Assembly (NCBI GenBank): GCA_002395405.1
Contig: DGWX01000024.1
Span: 1 to 55,978 of the forward strand
Direction: 5' to 3'
DNA length: 55,978 nt
Source: Christensenella sp. UBA4247
GTDB lineage: Bacteria; Bacillota; Clostridia; Christensenellales; CAG-1252
A program made the translations under genes and the position numbers. Each line of letters opens with the position of its first letter. Positions within the stretch are counted from its first letter, which is position 1. Under the pieces are notes generated by a model. The model was not told the DNA's origin. It worked only from the letters and a program-made list of their open reading frames with translations, and did no database searches. Of the stretch, positions 24,601 through 33,045 are shown piece after piece.

Positions 24601-27600
24601 CACGGTGGATAGCGCGAACTTTGTCGCTTGCTTGATGGTTGCGTATTCCTTTGCGGAAGAAAGGGGGGAACAAGCGCTTGCCGAGCGATTAAAAAAAATG
24701 TACGAAGCCGTTTATTTCCCCGCGCTTTACGATGAGGAGAATAAGGCGCTCGTGATCGCGAGGAACGTTCCCGAAAACAAAAATTACGGAAGATACGATC
24801 TTCTTGCATCCGAATCGCGGATTGCCTATTATTTTGCAGTAGGACAGGGTGTGGATCCCGAATGCTATTTTTCACTGGGAAGGGAGTGTTCTCCCGAATT
24901 CGGAAACACGCTTCTCTCTTGGAGCGGAACCGCGTTTGAATATATGCTGCCTCGTATTTTTTTATCGGCTCCGGAGGGTAGTTTGCTTTTTGAACAGGAA
25001 AGAAACTCGTTTCGCGTTCAGGAGAGCGAAAAATCGGAGGGCGTGTTCGGTAGATCGGAATGCGGTTATTCCGAATTGAACGATAAATCCGCCTATCGTT
25101 ATAAGGCGATCGGCGCAAAAGGACTCGCGCTTTCCGAAGAGTGCGCGGACGTGATCGCGCCATACGCATCTTTCCTTTATCTTCCCGTTTCCTTTTCTTC
25201 CTGTGTGGATAATTTGAGGCGACTAGAAGAGAAGGGCGCGCGAGGAAAATACGGGTTTTACGAAGCGATCGATTACGACGCGGGCGGACGACTTGTTCAA
25301 AGTTTTATGACGCATCATCAGGGAATGAGTTTGGCTGCGATCGCAAACGCAGAGACCGCCGACGAGATTGCGCGGCTTTTTATGCGCGTTCCGCAAAACG
25401 CTTCGATCCGATTATTGCTTGCCGAGGATAATATAGTTTCCAAACAAGCTAAAACGGTTTTCGAATGCGGGAGAAAGGAGGAAAACTATCAAGAAGATAC
25501 GCCGCTACCCGATCTGACGAACGTATTTGCCGAAAAGGAAAAGAATTATACGATCGTTGCGGACGGACTCGGTCGGAGTTTTTCCGCGTATAAAGGAAAA
25601 TCGGTTAATAAATATTTGAGCTATATTCCGAGTGCGGGCGGTTTTTTCTTTCAAATCAAAGAGGATAAAACCCTTTTTTCTCCAACGTTTTTCCCTTGCG
25701 AATGCGATGGCTGCGAGGCGTATTTCGTTTCGGACGGTATTCGATATGAAAACTCCGAAAAAAAAGTCGAAGAGAGCCTTTATTTGCTTGCCGATTACGA
25801 CGGGGAGATGCGAAAACTGACTTTTCGAAACGACGAAGAAACCGTTCGATCTTTAACCGTTTCGGGTTATTGTGATTTGATCTTAAACGATCGTGACGCT
25901 TACGACTCGCATCCCGCTTATTCGGATATGTTCGTTCGTACGGAAATAAACGAGAAGAAAGAAATCGCGTTTGCGATGCGAAAAAATTCCCGTTGCGAAA
26001 TCGAGTTGACTTCCGTTTGCGGCGTTAAGGGTCTTGAAGACCTTGCGTTTAATACCAATCGTTATAACGTGGTAAGACGAAAAGACCCGATGGGATGCGA
26101 CTTTGCGGAGGGGGTAGCCAGAAAGGATTCTCCGATCGAGGGAGACGTTTTGTATCCGTGTTTTTCTTTTAGTGGAACGATCCGAATCGAGCCTCATTCC
26201 GAGCGATCGATATACGTTTTTATGCTTTGCGCAGAAGAGAAAGCGGAGCTTGAAAAAAGATGCGAGAAACTCGATTTTGCCTTTCGATCGGGCGCTCTTG
26301 ACTTGATCGGAAAAAGAAGAAAAGATAAGCTGTTTTCTTTCGAATCGGCTTCTTTGGGGGCAATTTTATTAAACGAAAGACCATCCGATGTCGCTCTCTC
26401 GAAAAGGTTGGAGATCAAAGATTTTCTTGCCGGGATCGGAGTAGAAGAAAACGAAAAGATCGTTTATTATGAAGCAAAAGACGGAGGGGACTTTGAAAAC
26501 AGCGTGCGTTTGGCGTATGCCTCGGAGCTTTTGAGCCGGTGCGGGATCAAAAATCGGCTTGTGATCGGTGTTAACAAGGTAGAAGGTGCGGGAATGAATA
26601 GTGTGGAACGTTTGAAAAAAACGATTCTAACCGTTTCCGATCGCACGATCGTTTTGCCGTTGACGGAAATATCCGACCTTCGTTCCGCAGCGTGGGTTCG
26701 CTTTCCGCTCGATCTTGAAGCTAAGAAAAATAGCTCGATTCAAACTAAGCGATATGCCGCGCCGCTTCCTTCGGAGATTTCTCCTATTTTGCTTGAAAGC
26801 GGAGAGGGTGGATTTACGGAAAACGGATTTTCGGTTCGTCCTTTCGACGGGGAAACGTTGCTTCCTTATTCAAACGTCGTCGGAGGAAGGAAAGGCGGTT
26901 TCGTCGTGACCGAAAACGGATGCGGATTTACTTTCGGTCAAAACGCGCGAGAAGACAAACTGACGATTTGGACGGGAGACGCGCTATATCCTTTTTCCTC
27001 TGAACGCGTTGTTTTATCTGCCTTCGATAAACGTTATTTATTAAGCGAAGGAACGTGCGTTCATAAAATCGGAAGTACGTCTTATTCTTGCAGGATCGGA
27101 AAGTTTCTTGCCGTTCTGAACGTTTATCTTGCGGAAGGCGGATCGGCGAAAATATTTGAAGTTATTTTGCCGGAAGAAACGGATACGAACGTTTCGATTT
27201 CGCTCGAATTGTATCCTGCGCTCGGATGGCGGCGATCGGAACAAATATTTCTTGAAAAGTTCGACCGAGGTTATCGTATGACAAATGCGGAAAACGGAAA
27301 AAGTTGCTTCCTTTGCTCTCTTGATTCGGAATTGATCGGCATTTCTCCCGAGAAAACCTTCGACCCCTTTGCGTTTCACGTTTCGGGGAGAGCGGGGAAG
27401 GGGGTTTATCGATTGGTTCTGTCGTCCGAAGAAAGTGCGCTTACTTCCGAGACGCTGTCTCTTTCCCGCGCCGAAACGGAAGCGGAGATTATGAAAAATG
27501 CGATCACGGTTCATTCGCCCGATCCGGCGTTGGATCTACTTTATAACCAATGTTTGCCCTATCAAGCGCAAAGCGCAAGGCTAAACGCGAAAACGGGCTT

Positions 27601-28945
27601 TTATCAAGTAAGCGGCGCATTCGGTTTTCGCGATCAACTGCAAGACGCTCTTTCTTGTCTTATCTCCGATCCGATGCGCGTTAGAGAACAAATATTGCTT
27701 TCCGCAGCCCATCAATTCGAAGAAGGCGACGTTCAACATTGGTGGCATTCTCCGAGGACGGGCGTTCGGACGCGAATCTCGGACGATCGTCTTTGGCTAT
27801 GTTTCGTAACGCAGAAATACATCGAAGTGACGGAAGACTATTCGATTTTGGACGAATCCGTTTCCTTCTTAAAATCCGATCCGTTGCGTAAAGAGGAGAA
27901 CAGTCGTTACGAGATCCCGCGCGTTTCCGATCCGGCGCCCCTTTCGGAACATCTGAAACGGGCGATCGAAGTTTCTCTGTCTTACGGAGAACACGGCCTT
28001 TTAAAGATCGGCTCGGGCGATTGGAACGACGGATTGGATCGCGTGGGTGAAAAAGGGCGAGGGGAAAGCGTTTGGCTGACCGAATTTGCTTACGCCTGTA
28101 TAACGGGGTGTATGCGGTTTTTCAAAGAAGAAGATCGGGCGCGATTTTCGAAAGAGGCTGAAAAACTTTCGTCGGCATTAAAACCTCTGCAAAAGAACGG
28201 ACGCTATCCCGCTGCATTTGCGGACGACGGTTCTTGGCTCGGTTATTCGGATACTCCGAAATGCACCCTCTCTTTGAATCCGCAAACTTGGGCGGTCCTT
28301 TCCGGCGCCGTTCGCCAGGAAGACGCTATCGACGCTCTCGAATGTTCGAGAGAACTCGTGGATGAAAGGAACGGCTTGATCAAACTTTTAACGCCTCCGT
28401 TCGACAAGGATTCGAATTACGGGTATATTGCCTCTTATCCGAAGGGCGTTCGCGAAAACGGCGGACAGTACACACACGCCGCCGTTTGGTATTTGAAAGC
28501 GTTATTGAAGATAGGAAGAGGAGAAGAAGCGTATAAAATACTTACGTTTCTAAATCCGATCGAACGTTGTCGCGATCGCGAGCGAGCGATTTTGTATAAG
28601 GCGGAACCTTACGTTCTTGCCGGAGACGTTTACGCTGTTTCTCCGTATATCGGTCGCGCCGGTTGGAGCTGGTATTCGGGAAGCGCGGCTTGGCTTAAAT
28701 ACGTTTTAACGGAAGATTTCTTCGGCGTAAAAAAGAGAGGAGACAAAATATATTTCGATCCGTGTTTGCCCGTGCGATTCGAAGGTGTAAAAATCGATAT
28801 CAAGATCGATCGCAAAGTTATATCCGTCTTTTTGAAGAGGGGCAAAGAAAAGAAAACCCTTTTTCGAGGCGAGGAGCGATCGTTTATATCCCTTTCCGAA
28901 TGCTTGGAGAAAGAAGCGGTTACGGTTATCTATCCTGCGGAATAA
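21602..28945 (+). CDS. Cyclic beta-1,2-glucan synthase-like protein (NdvB/Cgs family)
   Basis: A 2447-residue membrane enzyme, by far the largest gene here. The order of domains follows cyclic beta-1,2-glucan synthases: an N-terminal region, membrane helices (about 359-405), a family-2-like/GT84 glycosyltransferase with D551-D-D-S-E555, more helices (about 710-860), a central glucoamylase-like (GH189-type) domain with GTAFEYM (E1113), YGFYEAIDY (E1221) and MTHHQG (H1238, H1239), then a C-terminal GH94 phosphorylase domain with RDQLQD, GSGD2140-WND and ENGGQYTHAA. Together these would elongate, cyclise and trim beta-1,2-glucan from UDP-glucose. No ribosome binding site precedes ATG 21602; AATACT lies six bases upstream. 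No export gene is adjacent. Product is inferred from domain order. Confidence 0.88.
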   Translation: MIFFLASKLLNFITKLFSKRRYEYPSEISDEDAVRNLNFLAHSLRKIKQGGPGVSLFPISFAVKQGYKTALQKEKEGIPLYPFEKWLKDNYRLLYGSFKSLSNDSFVSLPHVDGVPRVCILADFIVKYSGKTFSRDKTESVIKTFSAVTPLTFPELERMKDALIYRLLWEISTLAERSVFYFANYLKAGKKKFSQKDSQKDSYLAYYSKRNAAEAEAIAERSPEIDFSSSVLGFENVIAANEYLASLYVSALRSVSSFFPKGSSAKLSPANEIYSSDQDYRLMSDGAKEDYLRLTYELSRRFQTTEIVVARAAVRLGEEWKIHFGSVLYKQTEGLRAYLKSGEVKPMKEEGRKVQGVYCTLVLSIALLLAAFPAYYLRTILSYCAVIPFFIALLHPVEYLLKRMLGLRKGKKPVPQMDYEKLPESSKTVVAVSRFITSEKDVDDALRQIEVLAASYKDENVFYCVVSDLPKSNEEWSDADESLFRYAQEKRKSENVCFLIRKRIKQQGGFGGYERKRGALLDFLSAVKDGNFDRFYLTGKMPQGYFAVLLDDDSEVLPGTIRAAILAMSHPLNAEYELLSFGGKINRYSLTTYYSDKFSRSCTVEAYPFYSDFYSENFDCALYCGKAIVRIEPYVRKLRDFFPDNRILSHDIIEGAVLRSSSLKRSVYEDAPKTFVSDVNRESRWQRGDVQLLPYALCPSVRKKNGEKTINPIAPIYKLVIFINGLSVLSDACLFAVGVAAVFLRSFFLLYYAISILLFAYAYSLIASFGIFRGKIRFRYALRSVSYSFGNLAERAFLCPFRALNGIILFGITVFKMATHSKDLLSWTPFKTTQNAGSYRDGTKVALPSVIISAALTVWIGNFYFTLYAFFFCLTLFYLIFLGKEKKQRSIDRKEDALLKDYAKDIYAYFRDSSGPHLISDNLQLYPYRMQSDMTSPTNIGFAVLSEISAALLAIVSEEEAFSNVSAILDQVDKLEKWNGHLYNWYDVRTFAVKEPRVVSTVDSANFVACLMVAYSFAEERGEQALAERLKKMYEAVYFPALYDEENKALVIARNVPENKNYGRYDLLASESRIAYYFAVGQGVDPECYFSLGRECSPEFGNTLLSWSGTAFEYMLPRIFLSAPEGSLLFEQERNSFRVQESEKSEGVFGRSECGYSELNDKSAYRYKAIGAKGLALSEECADVIAPYASFLYLPVSFSSCVDNLRRLEEKGARGKYGFYEAIDYDAGGRLVQSFMTHHQGMSLAAIANAETADEIARLFMRVPQNASIRLLLAEDNIVSKQAKTVFECGRKEENYQEDTPLPDLTNVFAEKEKNYTIVADGLGRSFSAYKGKSVNKYLSYIPSAGGFFFQIKEDKTLFSPTFFPCECDGCEAYFVSDGIRYENSEKKVEESLYLLADYDGEMRKLTFRNDEETVRSLTVSGYCDLILNDRDAYDSHPAYSDMFVRTEINEKKEIAFAMRKNSRCEIELTSVCGVKGLEDLAFNTNRYNVVRRKDPMGCDFAEGVARKDSPIEGDVLYPCFSFSGTIRIEPHSERSIYVFMLCAEEKAELEKRCEKLDFAFRSGALDLIGKRRKDKLFSFESASLGAILLNERPSDVALSKRLEIKDFLAGIGVEENEKIVYYEAKDGGDFENSVRLAYASELLSRCGIKNRLVIGVNKVEGAGMNSVERLKKTILTVSDRTIVLPLTEISDLRSAAWVRFPLDLEAKKNSSIQTKRYAAPLPSEISPILLESGEGGFTENGFSVRPFDGETLLPYSNVVGGRKGGFVVTENGCGFTFGQNAREDKLTIWTGDALYPFSSERVVLSAFDKRYLLSEGTCVHKIGSTSYSCRIGKFLAVLNVYLAEGGSAKIFEVILPEETDTNVSISLELYPALGWRRSEQIFLEKFDRGYRMTNAENGKSCFLCSLDSELIGISPEKTFDPFAFHVSGRAGKGVYRLVLSSEESALTSETLSLSRAETEAEIMKNAITVHSPDPALDLLYNQCLPYQAQSARLNAKTGFYQVSGAFGFRDQLQDALSCLISDPMRVREQILLSAAHQFEEGDVQHWWHSPRTGVRTRISDDRLWLCFVTQKYIEVTEDYSILDESVSFLKSDPLRKEENSRYEIPRVSDPAPLSEHLKRAIEVSLSYGEHGLLKIGSGDWNDGLDRVGEKGRGESVWLTEFAYACITGCMRFFKEEDRARFSKEAEKLSSALKPLQKNGRYPAAFADDGSWLGYSDTPKCTLSLNPQTWAVLSGAVRQEDAIDALECSRELVDERNGLIKLLTPPFDKDSNYGYIASYPKGVRENGGQYTHAAVWYLKALLKIGRGEEAYKILTFLNPIERCRDRERAILYKAEPYVLAGDVYAVSPYIGRAGWSWYSGSAAWLKYVLTEDFFGVKKRGDKIYFDPCLPVRFEGVKIDIKIDRKVISVFLKRGKEKKTLFRGEERSFISLSECLEKEAVTVIYPAE

Positions 28946-28950
28946 AACCC

Positions 28951-28980
28951 TTGCGAAAGAAACGCGTTCGGTGTTACAAT
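28951..28980 (+). promoter_or_regulatory. Sigma-A promoter giving a leaderless rarA mRNA
   Basis: TTGCGA (28951-28956), 18 bases, TACAAT (28975-28980), then six bases to ATG 28987. There is no Shine-Dalgarno sequence. Confidence 0.75.
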
Positions 28981-28986
28981 CGAATT

Positions 28987-30279
28987 ATGGATCTTTTCGA
29001 TTTTACGAACAATACGAATTCCGCAAAACCCCTTGCCGAAAGGATGCGTCCGCGAACGCTTTCCGAGTTTATCGGGCAAAAGCATATTGTAGGCGAAGGA
29101 ACGCTTCTTCGCCGAGCGATCGCGGCGGATCGGCTCGGCAGCTGTATTTTTTACGGCGTTCCGGGTTCCGGTAAAACAAGTCTTGCGAATATCATAGCGG
29201 AAACGACGAAGTCGCATTTTGAAAAACTGAATGCCGTTTCGAGCGGAGTAGCCGACGCAAAAAAAGTGATAGACGAGGCGAGAGCGCGCCTTAAAATGTA
29301 CGGAACGAAGACGTATCTTCTTTTAGACGAATGTCACCGTTGGAATAAAGCGCAGTCCGACTCTATGCTTTCCGCGATCGAAGAAGGCGTTATTACGTTT
29401 ATCGGTTCCACGACCGAGAATCCGTTTATCGCGATGACCAAGGCGATCGTTTCCCGTTGCCGTCTGTTTGAATTTAAGCCCCTATCCGCGAATGAGATCG
29501 TAAGCGCTTTGCGCGCTTCTCTTTCGGACGAACGCGGGTTGAAAAGCTATAACGTCGTAATCGAAGAGGGCGTTCTCGAACATTTTGCTTACGCCTCGGA
29601 CGGAGACCTTCGTATCGCCTATAATTCTCTCGAACTTGCCGTTATAACGACGCCGCCCGCCGAAAACGGAGTTATTACGATCACGAAAGAGATCGCTTCG
29701 CAATCGGTTCAAAAAAAATATCTCTCGATCGACGAAAGCACCTATTACGATATGATCTCCGCTTTTTGTAAAAGTTTGCGCGGGAGTGATTCGGACGCCG
29801 CCGTGTATTGGATGGAGCGTTTGATCTCGGCGGGTTGCGATCCGATGCTCGTTTGCAGGCGTCTCGTCGTTCATTCTGCCGAAGACGTCGGGATGGCGGA
29901 TCCATATGCCTTAACCATTGCCGTTTCCGCAATGACGGCGATGCAAAATATCGGCTTACCGGAAGGAAGGATCCCCTTGACGGAAGCGATTATTTACGTT
30001 TGCGAAGCGTCTAAAAGCAACTCGGTCGTCCGAGCGCTTTATTCCGCGCACGACGCTGTGGAAAAAACCTACGGAGACGTGGTCCCCAAACATTTGAAAG
30101 ACGCGAATTACAAACAGGAAAAGATCGAAGGGTATAAATATCCGCATTCTTTCGGCGGTTGGGTAGAACAGCAATATCTTCCCGATCAGATCAAAGACGA
30201 AACGTTTTACTCACCTTCTTCAAACGGATTTGAAAAAACGCTCTTGCGAGCCAAAGTTTTGAAACGAAACAAAGGCTAA
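28987..30279 (+). CDS. rarA: Replication-associated AAA+ ATPase RarA (MgsA)
   Basis: A 430-residue clamp-loader-like ATPase that acts at stalled replication forks. The N-terminal LAERMRPRTLSEFIGQKHIVG is diagnostic. Walker A is GVPGSGKTSLANI, Walker B is LLLDECHRWNKAQSD (DECH where many have DEIH), and sensor 1 is IGSTTENPF. The C-terminal part ends in the family motif YKYPHSFGGWVEQQYLPD. The upstream open frame from 28762 overlaps the previous gene and is not used; ATG 28987 sits on the predicted transcription start. Confidence 0.95.
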   Translation: MDLFDFTNNTNSAKPLAERMRPRTLSEFIGQKHIVGEGTLLRRAIAADRLGSCIFYGVPGSGKTSLANIIAETTKSHFEKLNAVSSGVADAKKVIDEARARLKMYGTKTYLLLDECHRWNKAQSDSMLSAIEEGVITFIGSTTENPFIAMTKAIVSRCRLFEFKPLSANEIVSALRASLSDERGLKSYNVVIEEGVLEHFAYASDGDLRIAYNSLELAVITTPPAENGVITITKEIASQSVQKKYLSIDESTYYDMISAFCKSLRGSDSDAAVYWMERLISAGCDPMLVCRRLVVHSAEDVGMADPYALTIAVSAMTAMQNIGLPEGRIPLTEAIIYVCEASKSNSVVRALYSAHDAVEKTYGDVVPKHLKDANYKQEKIEGYKYPHSFGGWVEQQYLPDQIKDETFYSPSSNGFEKTLLRAKVLKRNKG

Positions 30280-30283
30280 ATCC

Positions 30284-30312
30284 TTGCTCTTTCATTTCCG
30301 CTATGTTACAAT
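30284..30312 (+). promoter_or_regulatory. Sigma-A promoter giving a leaderless ruvX mRNA
   Basis: TTGCTC (30284-30289), 17 bases, TACAAT (30307-30312) preceded by TGT (extended -10), then six bases to ATG 30319. There is no ribosome binding site. Confidence 0.75.
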
Positions 30313-30318
30313 AATTAT

Positions 30319-30726
30319 ATGAGGATTTTATGTTTGGACGTCGGAGTAAAGCGAACGGGCGTTGCGATCAGCGACCCCCTCGGGATCAGCACGAACGGCA
30401 TTGAGATCCATCTTTCTAAGGGCGCCAAGGCTGACGCGGCATATTTTTCCGACATGGCGAAAAAACGCGGAGCGGAAATGTTTCTTTTGGGGCTGCCTCT
30501 TACGATGAGCGGTGAAGAGGGGGAAAGGGCGGAAAAGGTCCGAGCGTTCGGAACCCTTCTCGAGCAAGTTTCCGGGCTTCCCGTTGCGTATGAAGATGAG
30601 CGCTTAACGAGCGTCGAAGCGGAAGAGATCTTGATCGAAGCCGGACTCGATCGCGAGGAAAGAAAAAAAGTTATCGATAAAGTAGCCGCGGAGATCATTT
30701 TGCGTAGCTATTTGAATAAAAAGTGA
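30319..30726 (+). CDS. ruvX: Putative pre-16S rRNA nuclease / Holliday junction resolvase RuvX (YqgF)
   Basis: A 135-residue RNase H-like nuclease. YqgF proteins are implicated in 16S rRNA 5'-end maturation and were first called resolvases. LCLDVGVKRTGVAISDPLG is the metal-binding start, GLPLTMSGEEGERAE the mid motif, and YEDERLTSVEAEE the late acidic motif. Length is typical. The DUF1292 gene follows within ten bases, the yrrK-yrzB order of Bacillus. Confidence 0.95.
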   Translation: MRILCLDVGVKRTGVAISDPLGISTNGIEIHLSKGAKADAAYFSDMAKKRGAEMFLLGLPLTMSGEEGERAEKVRAFGTLLEQVSGLPVAYEDERLTSVEAEEILIEAGLDREERKKVIDKVAAEIILRSYLNKK

Positions 30727-30735
30727 GGTTTGAAA

Positions 30736-31047
30736 ATGGAAAACGAAGAAAGAGATTTGATCGTCCTGACGGACGAAGACGGAAAAGAGGTTCAATGCGA
30801 GTATTTGGATACCGTGGAAATGAACGATAAGCTTTATTGCGTGGTCGAACCCGTGGATGCGGGAGAGGAGTACGACGAAGGCAGTTGCTATATTTTCCAT
30901 ATGGTGGAAAACGCGGACGAAACGGTGGATCTTATGCCGATCGAGGACGAGAATGAGCTGAACGCCGTGTTTGAAAAATTCCTCGAAAACAATTCGGACG
31001 GCTGTTCCGGCGATTGTTCCGGTTGCGCCGGTTGCGAAGATAAATAA
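30736..31047 (+). CDS. yrzB: DUF1292 (YrzB-like) protein with cysteine-rich tail
   Basis: A 103-residue acidic protein of the DUF1292 family, function unknown. The family core is IVLTDEDGKEVQCEYLDTVEMNDKLY to YIFHMVENADETVDLMPIEDENEL. The tail has four cysteines in CSGDCSGCAGC, which could bind a metal. GAGG before ATG 30736 favours this start over TTG 30730. A terminator follows at 31065. Confidence 0.85.
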   Translation: MENEERDLIVLTDEDGKEVQCEYLDTVEMNDKLYCVVEPVDAGEEYDEGSCYIFHMVENADETVDLMPIEDENELNAVFEKFLENNSDGCSGDCSGCAGCEDK

Positions 31048-31064
31048 TCGATTGTCCGCCTGAG

Positions 31065-31099
31065 TTGCCGCCCTTAAAAGAGCGGCAAATTTTTATTTT
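31065..31099 (+). terminator. Intrinsic terminator after the DUF1292 gene
   Basis: TTGCCGCCCTT (31065-31075) with AAGAGCGGCAA (31078-31088), one mismatch, then a T-rich run. Confidence 0.85.
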
Positions 31100-31142
31100 T
31101 GCGTAAAAGGATGCGTCTTCTCGATTTTTCGCTTAAAATTCG

Positions 31143-31171
31143 TTGCCAATGCAAAAAATTTATGATAACAT
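31143..31171 (+). promoter_or_regulatory. Promoter of the rpsB operon
   Basis: TTGCCA (31143-31148), 17 bases, TAACAT (31166-31171) preceded by TGA (extended -10). The predicted start is near 31178, giving a leader of about 95 bases. Confidence 0.65.
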
Positions 31172-31177
31172 TAAATA

Positions 31178-31272
31178 GCTAAAAAGCACCGTGACCGAGA
31201 TCGTACTGTTGCTCGTTTGAGTTGTGGCGGTCGGAGAAGTCGCGGGAAGAAAAAACAGGAGGAATTTTCACT
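31178..31272 (+). promoter_or_regulatory. Possible structured rpsB leader RNA
   Basis: A leader of about 95 bases before rpsB. GACCG (31193-31197) can pair with CGGTC (31228-31232). Ribosomal protein operons often have autoregulatory leaders, but I cannot match this to a known family. Confidence 0.3.
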
Positions 31273-32067
31273 ATGTCAGTAATCACCATGAAACAGCTTT
31301 TGGAAGCGGGCGTTCACTTCGGACACCAAACGCGCACTTGGAACCCCAAGATGAGCAAGTATATCTATACGGCTCGTAACGGCGTTCATATCATCGACCT
31401 TGAAAAAACGGTCGTTGAGATCGAAAAGGCATATGCCTTCGTTCGCGAGCAGGTCAAAATGGGTAAGACCGTTTTGTTTGTCGGAACCAAAAAGCAAGCG
31501 CAGGAAGCGATCAAAGAAGAAGCGGAGCGTTGCTCGATGTATTACATCAACCAAAGATGGCTCGGCGGAACGCTTACCAACTTCAAAACCATTCGCACCC
31601 GTATCGATAGGCTCAATAAACTCAATCAAATGGAGCAACTCGGCGAATTCGATCTTCTCCCGAAGAAAGAAGTCGGTCTTCTCCTGAAAGAACGCGATAT
31701 TCTCGAGAAGAACCTTGGCGGTATCAAGTATATGCGCCAGCTTCCCGATCTGCTCTTCGTAGTGGACGTGGATAAGGAACACCTCGCGGTTGACGAAGCG
31801 AACAAGCTCGGCATCCCCGTCGTCGCTCTTGTCGATACCAAATGTAATCCCGATAATATTACTTGCGTAATCCCGGGAAATGATGACGCGATCCGTGCCG
31901 TTAAGTTGATCGCTTCCACCATTGCGAACGCGGTTATCGAGGCGAAGGAAGGCGTTGAATTCAGCGTTTCGGACGAAGAGGAAGAAGTAACGGCTCCCGA
32001 AAACGAAGAGGTAGCGGAAGAAGCTCCCGTGGCGGAAGATAAAGCGGAAGAAAACGCCGCTGAATAA
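31273..32067 (+). CDS. rpsB: 30S ribosomal protein S2
   Basis: Ribosomal protein uS2 (264 residues), which joins the 30S subunit late in assembly. TMKQLLEAGVHFGHQTRTWNPKM is the conserved start; YINQRWLGGTLTNFKTI and GIPVVALVDTKCNPD follow. The tail (about 225-264) is an acidic Glu/Ala-rich extension. AGGAGGA precedes ATG 31273. It pairs with tsf, the usual operon. Confidence 0.99.
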   Translation: MSVITMKQLLEAGVHFGHQTRTWNPKMSKYIYTARNGVHIIDLEKTVVEIEKAYAFVREQVKMGKTVLFVGTKKQAQEAIKEEAERCSMYYINQRWLGGTLTNFKTIRTRIDRLNKLNQMEQLGEFDLLPKKEVGLLLKERDILEKNLGGIKYMRQLPDLLFVVDVDKEHLAVDEANKLGIPVVALVDTKCNPDNITCVIPGNDDAIRAVKLIASTIANAVIEAKEGVEFSVSDEEEEVTAPENEEVAEEAPVAEDKAEENAAE

Positions 32068-32081
32068 TAGGAGGCAAGAAT

Positions 32082-32960
32082 ATGTTTACCGCAAGTGACG
32101 TAAAAGAACTCAGAGAAAAGACCGGCGTCGGTATGATGGACTGCAAAAAGGCTCTTACCGAGGCGAACGGCGATATGGAAAAAGCGATCGAGATCCTTCG
32201 CGAAAAGGGAATGGCCACTGCCGCTAAAAAGGCGGGCAGAATCGCTGCGGAAGGCGTTGTTGCCGCGAAGATCAGCGGAAACGTCGGAGCCCTTGTAGAA
32301 GTAAACTGCGAAACCGATTTCGTAGCGAAAGGCGATCAATATCAAGCGTTTGTCGCAGGCGTTGCCGATTATGTCGTAAATAACGAAGTTGCCGACATGG
32401 AAGCGCTCATTGCCGCAAAGAACGCGGACGTGATCGAAGCGACCGCGAAGATCGGAGAAAAAATCGCGATCCGTCGCTTTGCCAAATTCGTCGCGGAAGG
32501 CGGCATTCTCGAAAGCTATATTCATATGGGCGGAAAGGTAGGCGTTCTCGTAGAAGTAACGGGAGAAGACTGCGAAGCGGCACACGCGTTTGCGCACGAC
32601 GTTGCACTCCAAATCGCAGCTGCAAAACCTTCTTATGTATTCAGCTCCGAAGTTCCGCAAGCCGAACTTGAAAAAGAAAAAGAGATTTTGACGGCGCAAG
32701 CTTTGAACGAAGGAAAGCCCGCTGCGATCGTTGAAAAAATGGTTCTCGGAAGAATCAACAAGTATTATAAAGACGTTTGCTTGATGGATCAACAATTCGT
32801 TAAGAATCCCGATCTTTCGATCAAGCAATATCTTGCTTCCGTAAACAAAGAATCGGGCTTGAATCTTGCGATCAAACGTTTCGTTCGTTTCGAAATGGGC
32901 GAAGGTCTTGAAAAGAGACAAGATAACTTCGTGGACGAAGTAATGAGCCAAATCAAATAA
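32082..32960 (+). CDS. tsf: Translation elongation factor Ts
   Basis: EF-Ts (292 residues), the nucleotide exchange factor for EF-Tu. The N-terminal UBA-like domain has VKELREKTGVGMMDCKKAL, and the core TDFVAKGDQYQAFV fragment includes the conserved TDFVAK-type EF-Tu contact. GAGGC precedes the ATG. A terminator follows. Confidence 0.99.
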   Translation: MFTASDVKELREKTGVGMMDCKKALTEANGDMEKAIEILREKGMATAAKKAGRIAAEGVVAAKISGNVGALVEVNCETDFVAKGDQYQAFVAGVADYVVNNEVADMEALIAAKNADVIEATAKIGEKIAIRRFAKFVAEGGILESYIHMGGKVGVLVEVTGEDCEAAHAFAHDVALQIAAAKPSYVFSSEVPQAELEKEKEILTAQALNEGKPAAIVEKMVLGRINKYYKDVCLMDQQFVKNPDLSIKQYLASVNKESGLNLAIKRFVRFEMGEGLEKRQDNFVDEVMSQIK

Positions 32961-32975
32961 TCGAACAATAAGTGG

Positions 32976-33004
32976 AAAAGGGCAATTCACTTTGCCCTTT
33001 TTTA
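32976..33004 (+). terminator. Intrinsic terminator after tsf
   Basis: AAAGGGCAA (32977-32985) with TTGCCCTTT (32992-33000), a six-base loop, then T. Confidence 0.85.
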
Positions 33005-33045
33005 TAATCTTTTGATCGAGATATTCGGATTTTTAGGAGAAAAAT

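Noticed and set aside
28762..28986. A 75-codon N-terminal extension of rarA
   Set aside because: It overlaps the glucan synthase gene and the rarA promoter; RarA proteins begin near MDLFDF.
31626..32990. A 454-codon open frame on the minus strand opposite rpsB and tsf
   Set aside because: It is fully antisense to two certain genes, its protein resembles nothing known, and it has no ribosome binding site. Codon bias of the sense genes explains the open frame.
33003..33008. TATAAT after the tsf terminator as a pyrH promoter
   Set aside because: No -35 at a workable distance; the hexamer is part of the terminator's T-rich run.
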